64,000 bases of DNA from Myxococcus qinghaiensis (lineage in GTDB: Bacteria; Myxococcota; Myxococcia; Myxococcales; Myxococcaceae): contig NZ_JAKCFA010000023.1 in NCBI RefSeq assembly GCF_024198215.1, forward strand, positions 124,001-188,000. The letters run 5' to 3'. Positions 60,635 through 64,000 of the stretch are shown here, piece by piece. The number at the start of each line of letters is the position of its first letter. Positions within the stretch are counted from its first letter, which is position 1. Position numbers and translations under genes: made by a program. The notes beneath the pieces are model-generated. The model worked only from the letters and a program-made list of their open reading frames with translations. It ran no database searches and was not told the origin of the DNA.

Positions 60635-61649
60635 CGCGGTGCTGGGCTTCGTGCTGGCGGGGACGTTCGTGCTCTACGCGCTGTTTGGCGGCGCGGACTT
60701 CGGTGGCGGGGTGTGGGACCTCTTGTCCTTCGGGCCGCGCAAGGCGGAGCAGCGGGCGCTCATCGCTCGCGCCATGGGGCCGGTGTGGGAGGTGAATCAC
60801 ATCTGGCTCATCGTGGGCGTGGTGCTGTTGTTCGCGGGGTTTCCTCGCGCCTTCGCGGCGCTGAGCGTGGCGCTGCATGTGCCGCTGACGTTGCTGCTGT
60901 TGGGCATCGTCTTCCGGGGCGCGGCCTTCACCTTCCGCACCTACGACATGCGAGGCGACGCCGCGCAGCGGCAGTGGGGGCTGGTGTTCAGCGGGGCGAG
61001 CATCGTCGCGCCGCTGCTGCTGGGCATGTGCGTGGGCGCGGTGGTGAGCGGCTCCATCCGCGTGGAGGGCAGGGTGGTGGTGAGCGGCTTCTTCGCGTCG
61101 TGGCTGTCGCCCTTCTCGTGGGCGGTGGGGGTCCTGGCGCTGGCGCTCTTCGCCTTCCTGGCGGCGGTGTTCCTCACGCACGAGGCGTCTGGAGCGGAGC
61201 TGCGAGAGGATTTCCGCAAGCGCGCGCTCGGCGCGGGTGTGGCGGTGTTCATCGCGGCGCTCGTGGTGTTGTTGCTCGCGCGCGAGGGGGCGCCTCGGGT
61301 GTGGGAGGGGTTGTCGCGCTCGCCCTTCGCGCTGGCGCTGCATGGGGCGACAGGAGTGGCGGCCGTGACGGCGTTCGCCTTGCTGTGGACGCGTCGCTTC
61401 CAGTGGGCGCGACTGGCGGCGGCCCTCCAGGCCGGGCTCATCGTCCTGGGCTGGGCGGCGTCCCAGTATCCCTATCTGGTGGTGCCGGACGTGACGCTGC
61501 AGGGCGCGGCGGCGAGCCCCGCGGCGCAGCGCTTGTTGCTCATCGCGCTCGCGGTGGGAGCGCTCACGGTGATTCCGTCCATCGCGCTGTTGTTCCGGGT
61601 GTTCCGCCCCAGGCCCGAGGGCGCGTCCACCGGGGACTCCGGACACTGA
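60624..61649 (+). CDS. cydB: Cytochrome bd-type quinol oxidase subunit II
   Basis: A 341-residue membrane subunit with eight or so helices. The N-terminal FALFGGADFGGG-type sequence (LYALFGGADFGGGVWDLL) and GPVWEVNHIWLIVGVVLLFAG are characteristic of CydB, as is the late GWAASQYPYLVVPDVTL. It is translationally coupled to cydA. No cydX-like small subunit was seen after it, and no cydDC assembly genes are in the window. Confidence 0.95.
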   Translation: MSTDAVLGFVLAGTFVLYALFGGADFGGGVWDLLSFGPRKAEQRALIARAMGPVWEVNHIWLIVGVVLLFAGFPRAFAALSVALHVPLTLLLLGIVFRGAAFTFRTYDMRGDAAQRQWGLVFSGASIVAPLLLGMCVGAVVSGSIRVEGRVVVSGFFASWLSPFSWAVGVLALALFAFLAAVFLTHEASGAELREDFRKRALGAGVAVFIAALVVLLLAREGAPRVWEGLSRSPFALALHGATGVAAVTAFALLWTRRFQWARLAAALQAGLIVLGWAASQYPYLVVPDVTLQGAAASPAAQRLLLIALAVGALTVIPSIALLFRVFRPRPEGASTGDSGH

Positions 61650-61708
61650 CGCGCGCGAGGCAGTGAGAGGCCCCGCAACCAGGAGTTCGGGGGCGGGTTC
61701 CTGGAGGC

Positions 61709-62947
61709 ATGAAAAGCCCCCTCCTGCTGGCCTCCTTGTTGTTCTCCTCCACGAGCTTCGGCTTCGGTGAGGACCTCTGTTACGCGACGTCGGGCGGTGC
61801 GCCGCTCAACTGTCAGCCGCTGCCTTCGGGGTGCGCGCCGGGTGACGCCTCGATGGCTTGCAAGGCCGCGGCGGTGAATGCGGCGGCGACCGCGAAGGGG
61901 CAGTCGAATGGGGCGCGCAGCCTCGTCCACGCGGATGCCACATTTCTGTTGGCGCAGGCGGTGGGCTTCGACGCCGTCAGCGCCTACTGGATTGCCGCCT
62001 ATGACCAGGCGACGGACCTGTCGACCTTCACGCCCCGGACGCTGAATGGCGGCGCGGTGTCGGACGGCGTGGCGCGCACCACGAAGTCCATCTCCGGGGT
62101 GAACCGGGGCAACTTCAACCAGGGCGGCGTGTTGTTCCACTTCGTCACCCCGCGCAACGGTGGGGCGATGTCCCCGGATGCCACGGTGGACGGGCTGCAT
62201 CCGGACACGACGGACGTGGACGAGGTGCTGCTCGCCAACCTGCGCGCGTGGGTGCTCCAGGGCCAGGGCGCCGGGCGGGGCTGCACGGGGGGCCTGACGA
62301 CGCCGATGGCCAACGGGGGTTATGCCCTGGGGACGGGCTGCTACGCGTTCTCCGGCGCGCCGGGCGTCATCTCGGGCAGCGTGGCGGCGGTGGGGCCCGT
62401 CGCGGTGCCCATCAGCTCGACGACGGGGCCGCAGGTGATGGACGTGGAGACGGGTGTGCTGTCCACGGGCTTCGATGAGTACATCGGCACCTATGCGTTC
62501 GAGGCCCGCGCGGGCATCTTCCTGCATGCCCTGGCGGACCGAATCTCACATCATGTCTGCACGGATGCCTCGTCGAGCTACGGGCCGCTCGGGCCGCAGC
62601 GCACCTTCACCATCGACATGTCCAACGCCGAGTGCGTCCAGACGATGCACGTGCTGCGTCACGTCTGGGAGACGGGCGTCGATTTCTCCGCGCTGCCGGC
62701 GCGCGAGCAGACCACCCCGGCCACGTTGGGGGAGGTGTTCGATGCGCTGCTCGAGTTCGCCACCGCGCGGGGAGTCGCGTCAGGGCCGAACAGCCAGACG
62801 CTCGCGCTGAGGACGGCGCTCGTCAGCGAGCTGTCCGCCGCGCTGGAGACCTACGACGCCCGGGCCCGCGCCATCGCCGTGCGCGACGTGGGGTGCACCC
62901 GGAGCTACGCCGTGTTCCCGGGCATGCCGGCCTGTGGAACGCCGTGA
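61709..62947 (+). CDS. Secreted protein of unknown function
   Basis: A 412-residue protein with a signal peptide (SPLLLASLLFSSTSFGFG). It contains several cysteine pairs, and a helical segment AGIFLHALADRISHHVCTD has a His-x3-Asp-x3-His pattern like that of zinc-dependent phospholipase C/nuclease-type helical proteins. HADATFLLAQAVGFDAVSAY near residue 75 also fits a metal-rich helix. This is a structural guess; no family was firmly recognised. It is 59 bp after cydB and may or may not be co-transcribed. Confidence 0.65.
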   Translation: MKSPLLLASLLFSSTSFGFGEDLCYATSGGAPLNCQPLPSGCAPGDASMACKAAAVNAAATAKGQSNGARSLVHADATFLLAQAVGFDAVSAYWIAAYDQATDLSTFTPRTLNGGAVSDGVARTTKSISGVNRGNFNQGGVLFHFVTPRNGGAMSPDATVDGLHPDTTDVDEVLLANLRAWVLQGQGAGRGCTGGLTTPMANGGYALGTGCYAFSGAPGVISGSVAAVGPVAVPISSTTGPQVMDVETGVLSTGFDEYIGTYAFEARAGIFLHALADRISHHVCTDASSSYGPLGPQRTFTIDMSNAECVQTMHVLRHVWETGVDFSALPAREQTTPATLGEVFDALLEFATARGVASGPNSQTLALRTALVSELSAALETYDARARAIAVRDVGCTRSYAVFPGMPACGTP

Positions 62948-62999
62948 CGCTTCTTCATCCCGGGCGTGACGCTCGTCGTTGATGTCGACTCGTGGCCTG

Positions 63000-63545
63000 T
63001 CAGGGCAGGCGACTCCTGAGCTGAAGCCATTCGGCCAGTTCTGGATGCTTCTGCACCACCCCTGAGTCGGAGATGTGGCTCAGGGTGTTGAGCGCGCTCT
63101 TGATGTAGCGCAGCTTGAGGAGCGTCTCGATGGGAATGGTGCGCCAGTCTGGTGTCGCTACGATTCTGGCGGCCTCTTCGAGGGGAAAGACGGCGAGATC
63201 CTGGAACCACCTGAAGATGGTGTCGGGGTCCAGGACCGCATCGCCGTCTCGGGCGCCCAGTTCCTTGATCATCCACGCTCGCAGGCTCATCGCGGAGAGC
63301 ATGAAGGTGTGCGCATCACCACCAGGAGGACGCTCCGCGAGCACGCCATAAACGAGGAGCGCCAGATGGGCCCAGGGCACGCTCCGCTCCGTTTTGGCCC
63401 GAGCAGCCACTGTGAAGGCGAAGCCATCCCAATTGAAATTCTCGCCTCCCACGGGCTCGCCGATGGAAAGCCCATCGAGCCAGGCCATGACCTGTGGAAG
63501 GGGCCAGCTCAGAACCGTCTGCAGAAGGGGCGTTTGGGTCGCCAT
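63000..63545 (-). CDS. Hypothetical cytoplasmic protein
   Basis: About 181 residues from ATG at 63545 (GTG at 63557 possible). The protein is mixed alpha/beta without signal peptide or membrane segments. It contains DGLSIGEPVGGENFNWDGFA and several Trp residues. No domain recognised. Codon usage is less GC-biased than in the neighbouring genes, and the region beyond it is also AT-richer, which hints at recent acquisition. Confidence 0.6.
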   Translation of the reverse strand: MATQTPLLQTVLSWPLPQVMAWLDGLSIGEPVGGENFNWDGFAFTVAARAKTERSVPWAHLALLVYGVLAERPPGGDAHTFMLSAMSLRAWMIKELGARDGDAVLDPDTIFRWFQDLAVFPLEEAARIVATPDWRTIPIETLLKLRYIKSALNTLSHISDSGVVQKHPELAEWLQLRSRLP

Positions 63546-63967
63546 GCGTATCGTCACGGAGCGAAGGTGATTCCGAGCAAGGGCCTCGCCCCGAAGTCAA
63601 GGCCACCTGGGTGGCTCGGCACCGAAGTGCACCTGAAGCGTGCCCGCCGTTGTCCAGCTTCGCACCCACACTGGTGCAGATGAGTGTGGCGGCGTGAGAC
63701 AGAAAAATATTGTCTTGGCGGAGCGCGACACCTGCAACGCCATGCGGGCTGTTTCTTGCGTGGCACTCGCATTTTAGGTGTCGCGGGTCTGTCCGATTTG
63801 GCGTGGGTAAAGGGACTTGTGTGTCTGCCTTTGCTTGGGGTGCGTGACGCTCCGAGTCGTTTTCCAGGCCGCTCGAATCTTTGATTCCCGAGAGGACGCG
63901 CCCCGCATGGGTGGATGTAGGAACTTGATTTTCTGCACGCAAGGAGTTGCATCCGTCGCGTTGATAC
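63546..63967. other. AT-richer intergenic region
   Basis: About 420 bp with lower GC than the rest of the window, especially 63690-63830, including a short AGACA...TGTCT inverted repeat around 63707. No credible gene was seen. It probably contains promoters for the flanking genes and may mark the edge of an accessory segment. Confidence 0.45.
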
Positions 63968-64000
63968 ATGCAAGACAGTGAGAAGCACCGCTTCTTCCTG
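63968..64000 (+). CDS. Possible 5' end of a gene cut by the window edge
   Basis: An ATG at 63968 opens a frame MQDSEKHRFFL that runs into the right edge. There is no well-spaced ribosome site (AAGGAG is too far at 63939), so it is only a candidate. Confidence 0.2.
   Translation, partial: MQDSEKHRFFL

Overview
The window is very GC-rich DNA with gene content typical of a myxobacterium, most likely the Myxococcus/Corallococcus/Pyxidicoccus group of Cystobacterineae. This is an inference from content: a CheA-receiver hybrid in a full chemosensory operon, a Ser/Thr kinase fused to MshEN and receiver-like domains, a CHASE-domain kinase, many small lipoproteins, a CrtI carotenoid desaturase, and dense GTG/ATGA-coupled genes. 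No tRNA, rRNA, CRISPR array or intact insertion sequence was seen.

Layout. 1-10.2 kb (minus): a chemosensory operon (cheW, cheR-TPR, cheW, mcp, cheA-REC, cheB) continuing into a PAS-GAF histidine kinase and a CPA1 cation/proton antiporter cut by the left edge. 10.5-21 kb: an RluA-like protein with an altered catalytic motif, a secreted GH30 glycosidase with ricin lectin domain, glutathione-independent formaldehyde dehydrogenase, a thioredoxin-fold protein divergent from an AraC regulator, a large secreted lipoprotein and a UGT-type glycosyltransferase. 21-31.6 kb: a membrane protein, a decayed TonB C-terminal remnant, small cysteine-rich exported proteins, the multidomain kinase, a methyltransferase, a TAP-type hydrolase divergent from a LysR regulator, and an aldo/keto reductase. 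31.6-45.1 kb: CHASE kinase, CrtI, a membrane-embedded MCP, CsbD, a tandem universal stress protein, an ABC exporter, a DJ-1/PfpI protein, small lipoprotein and membrane genes, and a thioredoxin. 45.6-48.9 kb: an SMI1/KNR4-like domain fused to a histone-H1-like lysine-rich tail, an apparent fragment of an Imm53 immunity gene, a small acidic protein, a SanA/YdcF protein and a lone receiver. 49.1-53.6 kb: ATP synthase genes atpG, atpD and atpC interleaved with a prohibitin-like lipoprotein and a secreted protein.

54.3-56.7 kb holds the most coherent regulatory story: a perfect NsrR-type palindrome precedes an operon of truncated haemoglobin, ferredoxin/FAD/NAD reductase, NsrR (Rrf2) and a redoxin-like protein. 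This amounts to a split flavohaemoglobin for nitric oxide detoxification. It is followed by an ADP-ribosylglycohydrolase family protein, a holin-like/DUF3618 membrane pair and a short-loop cytochrome bd oxidase (cydAB), then a secreted protein of unknown function and a hypothetical gene near the right edge.
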